A stretch of 64,000 nucleotides of DNA, from positions 13,147,154 through 13,211,153 of the forward strand of contig NC_088653.1 of the NCBI RefSeq assembly GCF_964019385.1. The letters are read 5' to 3'. The translations under genes and the position numbers were made by a program. Positions 21,500 to 32,470 of the stretch are shown piece after piece. Below the pieces are notes generated by a model that made no database searches, had not been told where the DNA came from, and worked only from the letters and a program-made list of their open reading frames with translations. The DNA comes from Sycon ciliatum (lineage: Eukaryota; Porifera; Calcarea; Leucosolenida; Sycettidae). Within the stretch, counting starts at the first letter, position 1. Each line of letters begins with the position of its first letter.

Positions 21500-22325
21500 A
21501 GAACAAGGCATACAAAATGGCGGCAGAACAGCCAGTATTATCTCGTCGTGGCTGAAGCCGTTACTGCGGCCAGGTATCTTGGATTGCTCTTCGACTCGGA
21601 TCTGTCATGGACGCCCCATGTTGATCGCTGCACCGCCCGGACGATCGGAGCACTATGGAGGTTGCGTCGCTGCTTGACTCATCAGAGCCGAGTTCTCTAC
21701 TTTAAAGCGATCATCATGTCTGACCTGATGTACAGATCCATTGCGTTCTCCCCACTTCTTACTGCCAACCAATTGGTTCGGCTACAAGTCATGCAGAATC
21801 GGGCGGCAAGGGCGGTTTCGAAATCTCGCATCACACCTCCACGCGCACCCTCCTGCTGAAATTGGGCGCATACAGAGTATCCGAGATATGCAGGCAGACG
21901 TTCATCGTTCTTGTCTGGAGGTCTCAGAATGGGCACGCAAGTTCTGATCTGAAAGCCCTCCTAGTTCCTTCGTCAGCTGGCCCAACTAGGTTGCACTCCA
22001 CCATGGGTCTGGGCCAACCGCCAGTTTGCACCAGGTTCGGCAAGTGTTGCCTCGCGTTCCGGGCGCCCAGCTGTGGAACACCTTACCCAGCAATATACGT
22101 GCCATCTCCACGCTCCGCCAGTTCCGCGCCAGCATGATCCCGCACACCCTTAGTACCTAGAGTACCAAACGTCCTGTTTGATGATCAGCTGGCTTAGTTT
22201 CTCTCCACCTCTATCCTTATTACATCCCTCCGCAATTTCATTAATTACTGCTTTCTATCTCCATTCGCCACCTTTTCATTGGGAAGTTCTGCCCGTTTGG
22301 TTTGCGAATTAAAATAAACACAACA
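21500..22325 (+). pseudogene. LINE 3' end (CR1/Jockey-like RT C-terminus)
   Basis: A plus-strand frame at about 21540-21859 encodes AARYLGLLFDSDLSWTPHVD, then TIGALWRLRRCLTHQSRVLY and LQVMQNRAARAVSKS. This is the standard region after the RT core of Jockey/CR1-group LINEs. A frameshift near 21840 follows, and the last conserved block (WNTLP, FRASM) appears at about 22074-22138. The 3' end is GCGAATTAAAATAAACACAA at about 22303-22322. The element is 5' truncated and inactive. Confidence 0.8.
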
Positions 22326-22329
22326 ACAA

Positions 22330-24480
22330 GCAGCTAATGCAGCGACAGCCACCACGAAGTGCATGAAATAAATCTGAACATGAAGTGAAGAAAACAGCAA
22401 CTCCAACAAAGAAACAAAACAAGATCAGCTACGTGACTAACCGCAGCGTAACCAGCATTCGGCCTTTGAAAGTGTCTGCATTGATATTCACCATGATCAT
22501 TGTGCTCTGTAGCCGATGACACACATCTACTCACTTGCCCAATACAGGGCACAAGAGGTTCCTTCGAGCATTGAAGTTGTATTCCTTCTGGCACGTGTTT
22601 TGGTCACTAAGACTTCATCAAAGAAGGTTGAGTTGTTGAATGATTGGAAGAGAAACAATCACCTAGTTTATACTGACTCTTCCATGACTGTATGTACGTG
22701 AGCTAAACGATACACGCGCCCAAAGAGCGAGCCGATGGTGCAGTGTGGATAGGGAGAGCATAGGGTTGATGCCAGGTGAGCTACTTGCATGACTGCTGTA
22801 TCCGTCCTGTGTTGCAGTATCCGGCAGTAACTATCACCTCTTTGCAGACTTTCCTATGATTTCAGTACCTTTCAACATCTTAAGAGAGCATGTCTGAGAA
22901 TACCAAAGTATGTGTGCAAGTGGATCTCTCCGATTTCGGTTAAAATTTGCAGGTAGGTTCCCTTTGGGGTGTGGATCGATTGTGCAAAGCCCTTGAAAAA
23001 GTTTCTGAAGGGAACCTTGAAATTTGCATACCCCTCAAAAATGGCCGAAATATCACCTTATTCATGGGTCTAGAAACGAGTCACGCCACAGCGTATACGA
23101 ACAAGCTATGAACAAAACTCCATCAAGCCAACATTGCCTCACCTTAGAAGAGTTCCTGGAGCAGTACCGCTTAGCCACGCCAGCATCCCAGAAGACGAGG
23201 TCCATCACCCCCTGACGCCACAAATGATCGTCTTGCAAATAGCCAATTTACAAGCACTGGCAAAACAGCCAGCTACGTCCTCAATTGGCCAGAACTATAC
23301 ACCGGCAGATAGTAGAACACCTCTTCTAGCGCTGAGGACATATCCCCCATCTTCCTTTTGGGGTTTTCTTGAAATAAACTTTTTTGAATTTTTCCACTCG
23401 ACCATGCTGAAATACGGCCAAAGTCATACCTTCGCAGGAAAGCTCGCCCCTCCGCGACGTCTCATCAGCAATTTCTACTCCAACACTACTCCCAAGGCCG
23501 CAGAACAAAGTGTAGTGTTGACTCTGACAAGGAAAAGCAGCGGTGATCACTTGTCACTCCAAACGACAAGCTTCTCCTTGCGCCACCAATAATTTTTTTT
23601 GCGACTGTTGATGCAAAAGTGACTGAAGGCCTGAGCGCAGTTTTTGAATTTTATTGCAAGATGCACGGTGAAATCACGTGCCTTGTGATGCAAGAATGTA
23701 CTAGTACTCGAATCTGGACAAGAACAATGAAAGTGCTGTGCATGTAGGTTGATTACAAGAGATTGCATGCAGCGACCACTGGATAAGTAGCTCTGACTGA
23801 CAGCCTGGTCAATGTCCAAGGAGAAATTTATCTGTAGGCGAAATGCTTTCGTAATGGTGACTTATAGGCAACCATAGAGCAAAACGTACTGGTAAGGACA
23901 GTGGGATAAGTTTACGTTCAAGAAACCCCCGATTTTCAGCCATTACAAACAAGAACCCCGGACTCATCACATGCCAGTGATAAAAAGCCTGCAACTAGGA
24001 GTAGCATGTTCCGTTCATAACGAATTTTCCACGATAGTGTAGATGACTACACTAATGTGACCCTGGTGAAAATTATAATTTTGTAGAGATCATTGAATGA
24101 TAGGTGCAAGCCTCAGGCTCAGTTTCTCCATGAACATGTTGAAATGTATGACCACTGATCAGTCGTACCTTGCTCTCCGACAAGTAATAGTAAGTCTTGA
24201 AGTAAGTCTCAAAAACTTCTTCTGGAGAGTGGTTTTATCCAGAAAGCTGCGATATAGCAATGAGAAGAACTGGCTGTGACTGAAGCAAAGTACTGCTGCC
24301 TTTCCCATTTCGAAGAAAACCGCCCACGGAAAACAACGCTCGTACTGATTGATCTGCATGCTTCTCGCTTGAACGTGCAAACATGTTCACTGGGTTTCGG
24401 CCCTACATCCACCAAAAGGTATTGGTAACCGGGCACCCCTCCCCCCCCCCCCACTTCCTACGCCACTGGTATGTATGTGT
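22330..24480. other. Intron 3 interior, no gene; one hairpin repeat
   Basis: I see no supported coding sequence. At about 22928-23050 is an imperfect inverted repeat (TTTCGG..AAATTTGCA..GGTTCCCTT against its complement). Open frames of 60-150 codons in this stretch match nothing. Confidence 0.45.
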
Positions 24481-24484
24481 ATTT

Positions 24485-24489
24485 GTGCT

Positions 24490-24524
<35 letters not shown>

Positions 24525-24600
24525 ACGCGTGAGAGAGCATGCGTGTGTCTGGTTATGTATGGGTATGGGTATGGGGTGTGTGTGGGTGTGTGGTTGTGCC
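24485..24600. repeat. (TG)n tract just upstream of NHL exon 4
   Basis: A pure (GT)n core at about 24494-24523 is followed by GGGTATGG and GTGTG-rich sequence up to about 24597. It ends about 25 bases before the exon 4 acceptor at 24622. UG-rich RNA close to a 3' splice site is a known binding context for TDP-43 and CELF proteins; any effect here is inference. Confidence 0.9.
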
Positions 24601-24622
24601 TATTTGCATGATCTACATGTAG

Positions 24623-24760
24623 GTGTTTGAGAAAGGAGGAAGGCTGTTGAACAAGTTTGGTACTGAAGGAAGTGGACCAGGACAGTTCAACTACCCATGG
24701 GGTATTATCTCGTCCAACGGCAGATTGCTGGTTGTGGATTCCGGCAATCACCGTATCCAG
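24623..24760 (+). CDS. NHL-repeat exon 4 of 6 (blade 4)
   Basis: The 138-bp exon encodes 46 residues: VFEKGGRLLNKFGTEGSGPG, then QFNYPWGIISSNGRLLVVDS and GNHRIQ. It is a near-consensus NHL repeat with KFG-x-EGSGPGQF, YPWG, NGRLLVVD and NHRIQ. The acceptor is CATGTAG at 24616-24622, with a weak polypyrimidine tract and a TG-rich tract upstream; the donor is GTTAGG at 24761. Phase is 0 at both ends. Confidence 0.96.
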
Positions 24761-24779
24761 GTTAGGCTATTGTTCTAGG

Positions 24780-25020
24780 AGGATGTCCATGGCATAATAT
24801 GTGTATATGTGTGTGTGTATGTGCACGTGTGTTTGTGCACGTGTGTTTGTGTTTGTGTACGTTTGCGTGTTTACGCGGGTGAGTTTATATTCCTTTATGT
24901 GTGTGTATAGATTGTTTGTTGGAGAAAAGCAATTCAGCACACGAATCACAGAAGCCATACAGTTTAGACTAGGCCTTTCATACCATTACTTTTCAAATCT
25001 AATACACTGGTGATAAACAA
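24780..25020. repeat. Interrupted (TG)n tract after exon 4
   Basis: GTGTGTGTATGTGCACGTGT-type sequence at about 24800-24910 is followed by unremarkable intron sequence. Confidence 0.8.
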
Positions 25021-25029
25021 GGTAGCAAA

Positions 25030-26555
25030 CATGTCCTTATTGCCAGCACTTTGGCGGTCATAGCATTAACAAAATAGCACTTTAAAAGATAGCGATTGTG
25101 ACGCCAACTACATGTTTACCAGTCAGAGCATTGACCAAATAGCACTTTAAGAGATAGCGCTAGTAGCACCAAACCACGTAATGAAAATTATTAAATTTAC
25201 TAGTATCAAACAACAATAGGGACCACAGTACTACAATGTCAAAACAGTGACAAATGTTGCACATACTTCTTTTGTGCACCCAGTTCAAATATACACATGG
25301 CACTCATTGCAAACATGGCACTCCTTGTCACTTTACCACTCAAGCGTGTGTTCTCAGCAAATCTCACCTTGCTGTTCTGCAGGCAGTGGCTGAGTGTACA
25401 TTGCAAAGCTAAAGCCTGAACTGTGTGTGCGATAGAAGCATGTGCAAAAGTTCTCACTGTTTTGACATTGTAGTACTGTGGTCCCCATTGTTGTTTGATA
25501 CTAGTAATATTCATTGTTTCACTATTTAGTTGACACCACTGGCGCTGTCTTCTAAAGTGCTATTTGGTCAATTCTCTGGCTGCCAAATATGAGGTGTAGT
25601 GGCGGGTTTAGGTGGGGTGGAGGTGGGGTGTGGGGGGGGGGGGCGCACGCCCTCCCCCCTCCCCCTCCCCAAAAAAAGGTTCGACCTGGGTTTGAAAGAA
25701 ACACCAGGCTGCTGCATGCACGGGCGGTAGACTACACAGTGGGAAGCAGCTTCCTACTGAGATGAGATGGTGCTAGTGGACCTTCTTTAGTTTGAGACTT
25801 TCGCTTTTTGCCTGACGAACGCTGAGCTAGTTTTTTTGGCTAGAGTTGTTTTGATTTGGCTTGCATCGTCATGCGGAAGCGATGCTGCGCTTCTCAATGC
25901 ACCAGCAGACGAGATATGGAACTGAGGCTCCCATTTTATATGTTCCTTTCCGAACCGGGAACGCAGAAAAATCGATTTATGCCATATCGAGATGAACTTA
26001 AATGAGGTGATTGATGTAGTGTAGAAGTAACATGACAGATGATTGTACAATAATTATGTAGTAACTAAGCATGAGATACTGAAGCCTGTAGCCTAGTGTA
26101 ATAATAATAATAATAACAGCTCGCATGTACCCCATGGGTGAGATCACCCATGGGGCTAACGCATCTGTCGGCAAAAGAGTTAGAGAAAACGAGAAACACA
26201 TGACATACACACCTTTTTCATTCTGTTATTGCAGGGAAAAACTACCTCGATTCCACCATGAGCCTAGGCATGAGGAATATAATATTAATTAAGTACAGAA
26301 TGTTATTTACCTAGTGTAGGTCTGGAAGAAATTTAATACCTGTCATGTAATAATTTGTAATCGGTTTGATAGCTAGCAGTGTGACGTACATCGTTACAGT
26401 CATGTGCACCATGTCATTTCTCCCCTCCCCCCCCCCTCTCCCACCCCCCCCCCCCCTGCTCAGCCAAATCCTGGACACGCCACTGTAGTTGGCTCCACTA
26501 GTGCTATTTAGTCAATGCTCTGACCGCCAAAGTGCCAGTAATAAGGACATACCGT
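25030..26555. mobile_element. Foldback element with nested inverted repeats
   Basis: The outer arms at about 25030-25115 and 26487-26555 are complementary (ATGTCCTTATT, CACTTTGGCGGTC, AAATAGCACT). Inner arms at about 25120-25265 and 25440-25575 are also complementary (TACTAGTATCAAACAACAAT, CAGTACTACAATGTCAAAAC). The left side carries two tandem copies of a unit containing CAAAATAGCACTTTAA and GATAGCG. A second element (25598-26484) separates the inner and outer right arms. No transposase is seen. Confidence 0.7.
25598..26484. mobile_element. DNA element with AGTGGCG termini, inserted in the foldback
   Basis: The left end AGTGGCGGGTTTAGG at 25598 is mirrored by the complement of AGTGGCGTGTCCAGGATTT at about 26466-26484. 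Both ends are followed inside by G- or C-runs (25631-25642 and 26423-26458). The interior holds a (TAA)n run (26098-26117) and a perfect 12-bp-arm hairpin (CCCCATGGGTGA, loop GA) at 26130-26155. It has no coding content. The target duplication is unclear. Confidence 0.5.
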
Positions 26556-26931
26556 AATGTCGCGTATAAAAGTAGGTGCTTACGGCCGTATAAGCCGGGG
26601 TTCAAACCATGCTTCTATTCAAGTCATGCTTCTATTCAAAACATGTCATCACGCGATAATATGCCAGATTTGAGAATACACGATAACGAAATACAAAATG
26701 CAAAAACATGGCAGGGCGATATTTGAGATGCAAAAGTCTGTTCAGATTTGCAATTTGGACATCCAAATCAAGTCAAAATCAAGTTGACGGTATTAAAAAG
26801 CAATGAACATGGCAAGGTAAGGAATTCACAACAATTTTGCTCGTGCAAAAACTGAAATCTGCCAGCAACAAACCAAAACAAAGATTTGGAAAGCCAGGGT
26901 GGAAATTTACACTTCCAGTACTACAACAAAA

Positions 26932-29330
26932 TCATGTTGTTGTGTCGCTATCGGCAGTCTCCATGGTGACATCAGCTACTTCAAGTTGAGCAGTTGCAGC
27001 AGACTCTTCAGTCAAGAGAGAGTCGGCAGTCGCAGCTGATACAGCGGTCACAGCAGAGTCGACATCATCGTCGTCGTCGTCGTCTTCACTGGAGGTGCCG
27101 CCAGCAGCACCGTCATCAGCAGCCACTTCACCAAGAACATTGGCCTCTTGGTCAAGCTCATCTTCGAACTCTTCCACAACATTGGCTGGCTGCAGCTGCG
27201 CAGGCGGCAATGAGAAAAGCTCTTCAAGACGTTCTCGGCCATCAGCAGTGGGACGACCTTCCTCGAAGCAGGACACCTGGTCAACAGTGGCGCCAGGAAC
27301 CTGTCCGCAGCAGGTGAAGGAGTTCTCGATGAGGTCCGGTGACAGGGAACACCATGACTTCACGATGATGTTGCACAGCTCCGACTTCGTAGTCGCACGG
27401 ATGTTGCATGCAGCAGTGTAAGTTTTGTCACCTGTTGCCAGCCATTCATCATACAAGTCCCAGATGCTGCTCTTGAAGGGCTTGTTCCAGCTGACATCCG
27501 GGGCTTGGACAAGCGGGGTGCATCCACCAGGGATCACAGCAATCCGGTTGCGCTTTTGGGGCCTCCCTGCAGTGACGGAGTCGGTAAGATGGTAGCGATT
27601 AGAATCCCACACTTGAAGCCTCTTTCCCATTGCCATGGAACCCATCACTCTCTGACGCCAATCAATTGTCAACTCTTTATTAAACCATCCATTGTCAGAG
27701 AATGCTACTACGATGTCCCGCCGGGCCTTCAGCTTCCTATCCTCTGCCGTCTTGCCCTTGCCTTTGAAGAGGACAAAGGGCAGCCGCTTTGCACCAGACG
27801 CAGATGCACGGGTGTTTGCAGTGCATGAACTCTGGCCAGTCGTCCCCCTAAGCAAAATGCATACGCATTTGGATCTACCGTACATTTCCTCGTGATTTGG
27901 GCGAATCTGAGCGGTACGACGCTGTCGATTAGGGCCTGAATTTGCCCTGAACCAGCCGCTATCGAAGTAAAATTAGGTGGTTTGAAGACCACACGGGAAC
28001 ACTGCGGCCATGTCTTCTTTCCTGAGTCGTTTGTTTGAAAATTGGAGTGTTTTTGAGCTCGTAGTTTCGTCTTCGTTGTGGAATGGCCGTGCATCTCCTT
28101 GGAATTACCAAAGTCGCACCCCGTTTCTTACATTACTAGGAGTTTTGCCGGCAGCCACGATAGTTTTTATCCCTGCTTTCATACGTCCTTTCATTGAACA
28201 GCCAAACGAAACTTTGTGGCGCGCCTTAGTTTTTTGTGGCGCGGGGATTTCAAGTTTGTCACTTCGAGTTGTACACACGAACCACATCAACACCTCAAAG
28301 GACCAAAAAACAAGCGAGCAAAGTATTTAAACGTTGCGATTTCGCCTGGCCTACTGTGAAGATGGAGACTTCTACTCGGTAGCAGATACTCGTATCAACA
28401 AGCTGGGAGGGAGAGTGTGGCGAGTAAAATGTCGGGATGAAATGAGCCACATTCTCTCTCGGAAAAGGTTGTCGTTCCCACACGCTTGCTCTACCCAGAT
28501 CTGCAGAACTGGCAGAAGGCTAGATTTTGCATGCACGTGCGAGATTCGCATCAGCCGCGCACATAGGCAGAGTCGAAATTTTTGCACTCTGGGATTTGCC
28601 GCCATCTTGACGAGTCGCCACTGCGAAACACGCGTGCTAGATGCCGTCAGTGCCACAGTGACATTTTGCTTGTCATGCCCTGTGAGGCCATGCTGATTAT
28701 CCTGGCGCCAATTTCGTTGACTGTCCGGTTGCTAGTCGCATCAAACCAAACGGCAGTCTCATCCATGGCAAAGATGTTGGCAGGGCTTAGATCGTTGTTG
28801 TCGGCGAACAGCTTCCTGACAAACACAAGGAAGTCCGTCAACTTGGGGATCAGGTCAGCAGGAGTTCGATGGCTCTGGTGCGTCTTCACTCTTGTCATTA
28901 GTTGAAGATGCTCAATGAAATTCCTACACCTTCCAGCGCTTACATTGAACGGTTCCTGTCCTCCTTGCTCGTCGTGAATCCGCTCAGCCATTGCCTGGAC
29001 CGACTTCCGCATCACTCGTCGACGTTGCTGGCGCTCCGCGACGATCCATCCGAACAGCTCATCTTCAAGGTCACACAAAAGCAACGTTTTGCCCCCGCCG
29101 ACTAGGCGCGCCCGTGCACGACCGCGACAGGTTGTGGATTTTTCTATTCGCTTTAGACTGGCCTCCTTCTGTTTCCAGCGACGAACCATGCTCCCATTCA
29201 CGTTGTGGAGGCGACTAGCAGCACTGCAGGACGTTTCCTTCGCGGACTTGATGACAGCCAGCTTGAAAGTAAGGCTGTAGTTCTTTCTCTTTCCTTTCGT
29301 CGGTGTCGGCATCGTTGCAGCTGTTGTCAT
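26932..29330 (-). pseudogene. pogo/Tigger-type transposase, split by an insertion
   Basis: Reading on the minus strand from an ATG at 29330, the frame begins with a helix-turn-helix region (KRKNYSLTFKLAVIKSAKET, then SAASRLHNVNGSMVRRWKQK). A CENP-B-like second DNA-binding segment follows (FGWIVAERQQRRRVMRKSVQ), then the first catalytic Asp in IFAMDETAVWFD. A frameshift occurs near 28670 (HDKQNVTVALTA continues in another frame). About 0.8 kb of foreign sequence (roughly 27.83-28.64 kb) interrupts the ORF. It resumes with SGAKRLPFVLFKGKG and the second catalytic Asp in LQVWDSNRYHLTDS, followed by AVIPGGCTPLVQAPDVSWNK (third acidic residue in APDVS) and an acidic tail rich in D and E. The DD(x)D layout and the PGGCT-LVQ-DV motif are typical of pogo-like transposases. 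Confidence 0.9.
27830..28640. other. Insertion inside the pogo transposase
   Basis: This block has no counterpart in pogo transposases and separates two halves of one conserved domain. GCACTG lies at both junctions on the minus strand and may be a remnant of a target duplication. It holds a 106-codon plus-strand frame (28010-28330) with a hydrophobic stretch, but no recognisable family, so I do not call it a gene. Confidence 0.6.
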
Positions 29331-29742
29331 TGAATTCTCGAAGAAAGAATGAGGATCGAATGCTAGGGTCGAAGCAATTTTATTCTCCCTAGCTAGCCAT
29401 GACTGTGACCGAATGGAAAACCGGTATTGCAACAACAACTGTGCAGCGGTTTCATTCTACAACGTTGCATGAAGTGTTGCGTGCCCTATGCAGTGTTGCA
29501 CTCACGATCACGTCCGCGACCACCAAGAAGTCTTCCATGATGGTACACTGTAGGTCTGCAGTGTGGATAGTCTACTGCTCTGGCATGTGTCCAGGTTTGT
29601 TGGAAAGATGCACAGTGCTATGCAGTGTACTGGTTCTAGAGTAGAACCCGGGTTAGGGATCCACCTAACTCTGCGCGAACCTAGCTGGACTCAGTTGTAC
29701 AGGGATGGGCAAAAAGGTGTGCAAAACGACTTTTTGTGAGTA

Positions 29743-29905
29743 CAGTCAACTTCGCTAATAACGACTGCGGATATAACGACAATTCGCGAATAACGACAGA
29801 ATTTCTATGCCCAGAGCAAAGTCCCATCTAACTGTGTACATTTAACTTCGGATACAACGACTATCTGAATAACGACAATTCGCGAATAACGACATGCTTT
29901 TAGTG
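29743..29905 (+). mobile_element. Solo end of a Tigger/pogo-like element
   Basis: TACAGTCAACTTCGCTAATA starts at 29743, and AACGACAATTCGCGAATAAC recurs twice within 150 bp. Such CAGTCAAC..CGCTxATAACGAC ends are characteristic of pogo/Tigger-type inverted repeats. The matching right end is not visible before exon 5, so this is a truncated copy. It does not obviously belong to the minus-strand transposase next to it, because the repeat points away from it. Confidence 0.6.
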
Positions 29906-30041
29906 CCCCAAGGTCATATACGACTTTTTCTATGTCCCATAGATTATGTAGTAACGAGGGAGGACCTGTACACAGTATTGAACTCTTGAAGGACATAGTC
30001 ATCACAGTGTAGAGTTTTAAATACATTTCGTTTTCATGCAG

Positions 30042-30182
30042 GTTTTCACTACTGATGGAAACTTCATTACCTTGTTCGGATCCCAGGGAGAGTCAGATGG
30101 TCAGTTCAAGTACCCGCAGTTCATTGCCGAGGATAGGCATGGACACTTCCTGGTCACTGATAGAGACAACCACCGTGTTCAA
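30042..30182 (+). CDS. NHL-repeat exon 5 of 6 (blade 5)
   Basis: The 141-bp exon encodes 47 residues: VFTTDGNFITLFGSQGESDG, then QFKYPQFIAEDRHGHFLVTD and RDNHRVQ. It shows the NHL features DG-x-F, FGSQG, GQF-x-x-P, G-x-(F/I)-x-V-T-D and DNHRVQ. The acceptor is TTTTCATGCAG ending at 30041 and the donor is GTAAGC at 30183. It is phase 0 at both ends. The next intron is 7.7 kb. Confidence 0.95.
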
Positions 30183-30743
30183 GTAAGCTGATTAGTGATT
30201 AATTTGTCTTACCCTTTTGCTTCTAGCACTACTTCTGGTGCCAATATACATTAAACCCGGTTTCAAGAGTGTGAAGCTGTAATTGCAATGCCTTTGGCCA
30301 TTTTGGATTGAGAAGTCTCACCATGTGCTAGACTGGCTAGATGAAAACCTTCTACCGAGGTGGATTGATGACACTGGAGCCATTGCTGAGTGAAATACAT
30401 TCACTTGCAGTGTGGATATTGTGACAATTAGAAACAAGAAACCAGTGTCTCTTTTGGGCCAGGTCGAACACTTTCTCATCGCCCTTCATACATATCCAGG
30501 GGGTAATAGTGAACAAAAAAAGCAGCGAAATGAAAGCAATCTCTGGTGGAAGGGGGAGAACATCTTCAACAAATCAGCAAACCCTGGACTGTGTGCACAA
30601 TGACCCCTGTTGCATCTGCACGAATACACCACATAACTGCAGTAGCTGTGGACAAGGTGATGTGAACTATGCAATCAAGGACCGTGTGACGGTGTCTATA
30701 AAGTTGTGCACTCTAGGGTGGTTTTAAGAGCTCTTGGGTGGCT

Positions 30744-30764
30744 AAGCTCTCTCTCCCTCCCTCT

Positions 30765-30807
<43 letters not shown>

Positions 30808-31012
30808 ACTTGATCTCCCTCCCTCCCTAGCTGCATTCCTAACGATGCCTGGTCGTAGGCTATGATTCCGAGACCTCCGGTCGGATGAGCCTCGCCAACC
30901 ACGTCGGCACATCGCCTCTACTCCCCTTTGTCTTGTTGTCCAGCGTCATTTCAGTTGTCCTCTTCCCCTGATTATTAGTAGAGCTGTGTTTTTTAGTAAA
31001 AAAATAAAAAAT
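30744..31012 (+). mobile_element. Short retroelement 3' end with A-rich tail, inside a minisatellite
   Basis: TTGGGTGGCTAAGC at about 30733-30748 belongs to the 18-bp repeat that resumes at 31014. The intervening block starts with a (CT)n run, contains GATGAGCCTCGCCAACCACG and ends in AAAAAAATAAAAAATAAA. This looks like a truncated LINE or SINE insertion. I see no ORF. Confidence 0.55.
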
Positions 31013-31013
31013 A

Positions 31014-31432
31014 AAGCACTCCTGGGTGGCTAAGCACTCCTGGGTGGCTAAGCACTCCTGGGTGGCTAAGCACTCCTGGGTGGCTAAGCACTCCTGGGTG
31101 GCTAAGTACTCCTGGGTGGCTAAGCACTCCTGGGTCGGTAAGCACTCCTGGGTGGCTAAGCACTCCTGGGTGGCTAAGCACTCCTGGTTGGCTAAGCACT
31201 CCTGGGTGGCTAAGCACTCCTGGGTGGCTAAGCACTCTTGGGTGGCTAAGCATTCCTGGGTGGCTAAGCACTCCTGGGTGGCTAAGCACTCCTGGGTGGC
31301 TAAGCACTCCTGGGTGGCTAAGCACTCCTGGGTGGCTAAGCACTCCTGGGTGGCTAAGCATTCCTGGGTGGCTAAGCACTCCTGGGTGGCTAAGCACTCC
31401 TGGGTGGCTAAGCACTCCTGGGATGGAGAATT
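31014..31432. repeat. 18-bp minisatellite, about 23 copies, open in several frames
   Basis: The unit GCACTCCTGGGTGGCTAA repeats with few changes. Because 18 is a multiple of three and the unit has no stop in some frames, it produces repeated AKHSWV (plus) and GVLSHP (minus) peptides. The minus-strand frame is continuous with the retroelement RT at its right, so the array grew at the broken end of that gene. I do not regard the repeat peptides as a real protein. Confidence 0.95.
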
Positions 31433-32470
31433 CGTGGTGCATTATCCATTCGATGGTGGTTGCCACGGCATCAAATACCGTCGGGGTAGAGCGGAGCCCA
31501 AATGGCAAGACACGGTCGTAGTAGTACTTCCCCTGCCACAGGATGCCGAGGAGATGCCAATCCTCGTGGCGGACAGGTATTTGACGAAAAGCGCTCTTCA
31601 TATCGAGTTAAGAGAGATAGACAGGAGACGGCGAGGACATAATGATGTTAATGGCTTCATCAATGCTGATGTACTGCAAAGAGAAAGGCTCGGCAGGATC
31701 CCGTCGTTAACGCTGGAGCCGGCAGGGCTGGACAGGTGGTGTATCAAGCGTAGCTTGCCATTCTTTTTTGGAACGGAGCCAATTCTAGAGCAGTACATAA
31801 ATGGGAATGGGGGCGAGTCAAAAGGGCCAGCCGTTTAGCCGGCGTTGCAGGAAGCGGTGGGCTGTGCAGACACAGATGCAGAGTGCTGGAATGCTGATGA
31901 GAGGTTGGACGATTGCTGGTTAGTTATGCGGTTGCCCGTAAAGCCAATGTCAAAGCCGCAGCGGAGGCCGTTAATAACATACGAAGCCAATGAACTGTCA
32001 GGGTCGTTACAGAGCAGTGATCAGGGTCGTTACGGAGCAGTGATTCGAAGCGAGAAACAGAGAGGGGTGTGTGGACAGCAGGACATGCGCTTGTGAAATC
32101 AGTAGAACGTGAAGTGCAGGGATAAATATGTACAATCGCGGCAGCTGCAGCTAAAGCAGCAGAGTTACTGGCGCCTACCGCATTTAGATCCGTTGTGGTC
32201 CTTGGACCCGCAGCGGTTGCAGCCATGGGCGTACTTGCACGTGCTGAGACTGCAACGCCCAGCGTTGAAGTTGCGGCAGATCGGTTGGCCATTAGACAAC
32301 GTACGAACTCCATTGAACAAACAAATTCCGGTTGCTGCTCAGTGACACTGCAAAGGAAAGCGCAAGCCGAAGTCAGCACAGCAAGAGGTACCCAAGGCGA
32401 TTTGGGCGCGCATGCGCAGCAGTTGAGTGCACGTGTGAAGCCAGCTCAGTTGCAGCTAGCATGAGATAGA
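31433..32470 (-). pseudogene. DIRS/Ngaro-like retroelement fragment: CCCH/CCHC gag end and RT start
   Basis: On the minus strand, about 32290-32165 encodes ICRNFNAGRCSLSTCKYAHG followed by CNRCGSKDHNGSKCG. This is a CCCH finger plus a knuckle as found at the gag end of DIRS/Ngaro-related retroelements. Then about 31798-31430 encodes the start of a reverse transcriptase: IGSVPKKNGKLRLIHHLSSP and, after a frameshift near 31700, MKSAFRQIPVRHEDWHLLGI and DRVLPFGLRSTP. The fragment ends in the 18-bp minisatellite, so the YxDD region and recombinase are lost. Ty3-like RT cannot be fully excluded, but the CCCH finger and WQGKYY favour the tyrosine-recombinase group. Confidence 0.7.

Noticed and set aside
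28010..28330. Possible 106-residue membrane protein
   Set aside because: It lies in an insertion within a dead transposase and shows no family resemblance.
30993..31601. Ty3/gypsy polymerase
   Set aside because: Considered, but the adjacent CCCH finger and the WQGKYY/FGLRS pattern fit DIRS/Ngaro-like elements better; kept as uncertain between the two.
31026..31838. Plus-strand 270-codon frame of AKHSWV repeats
   Set aside because: It comes from the 18-bp minisatellite and then runs antisense through the RT remnant; it is not a gene.
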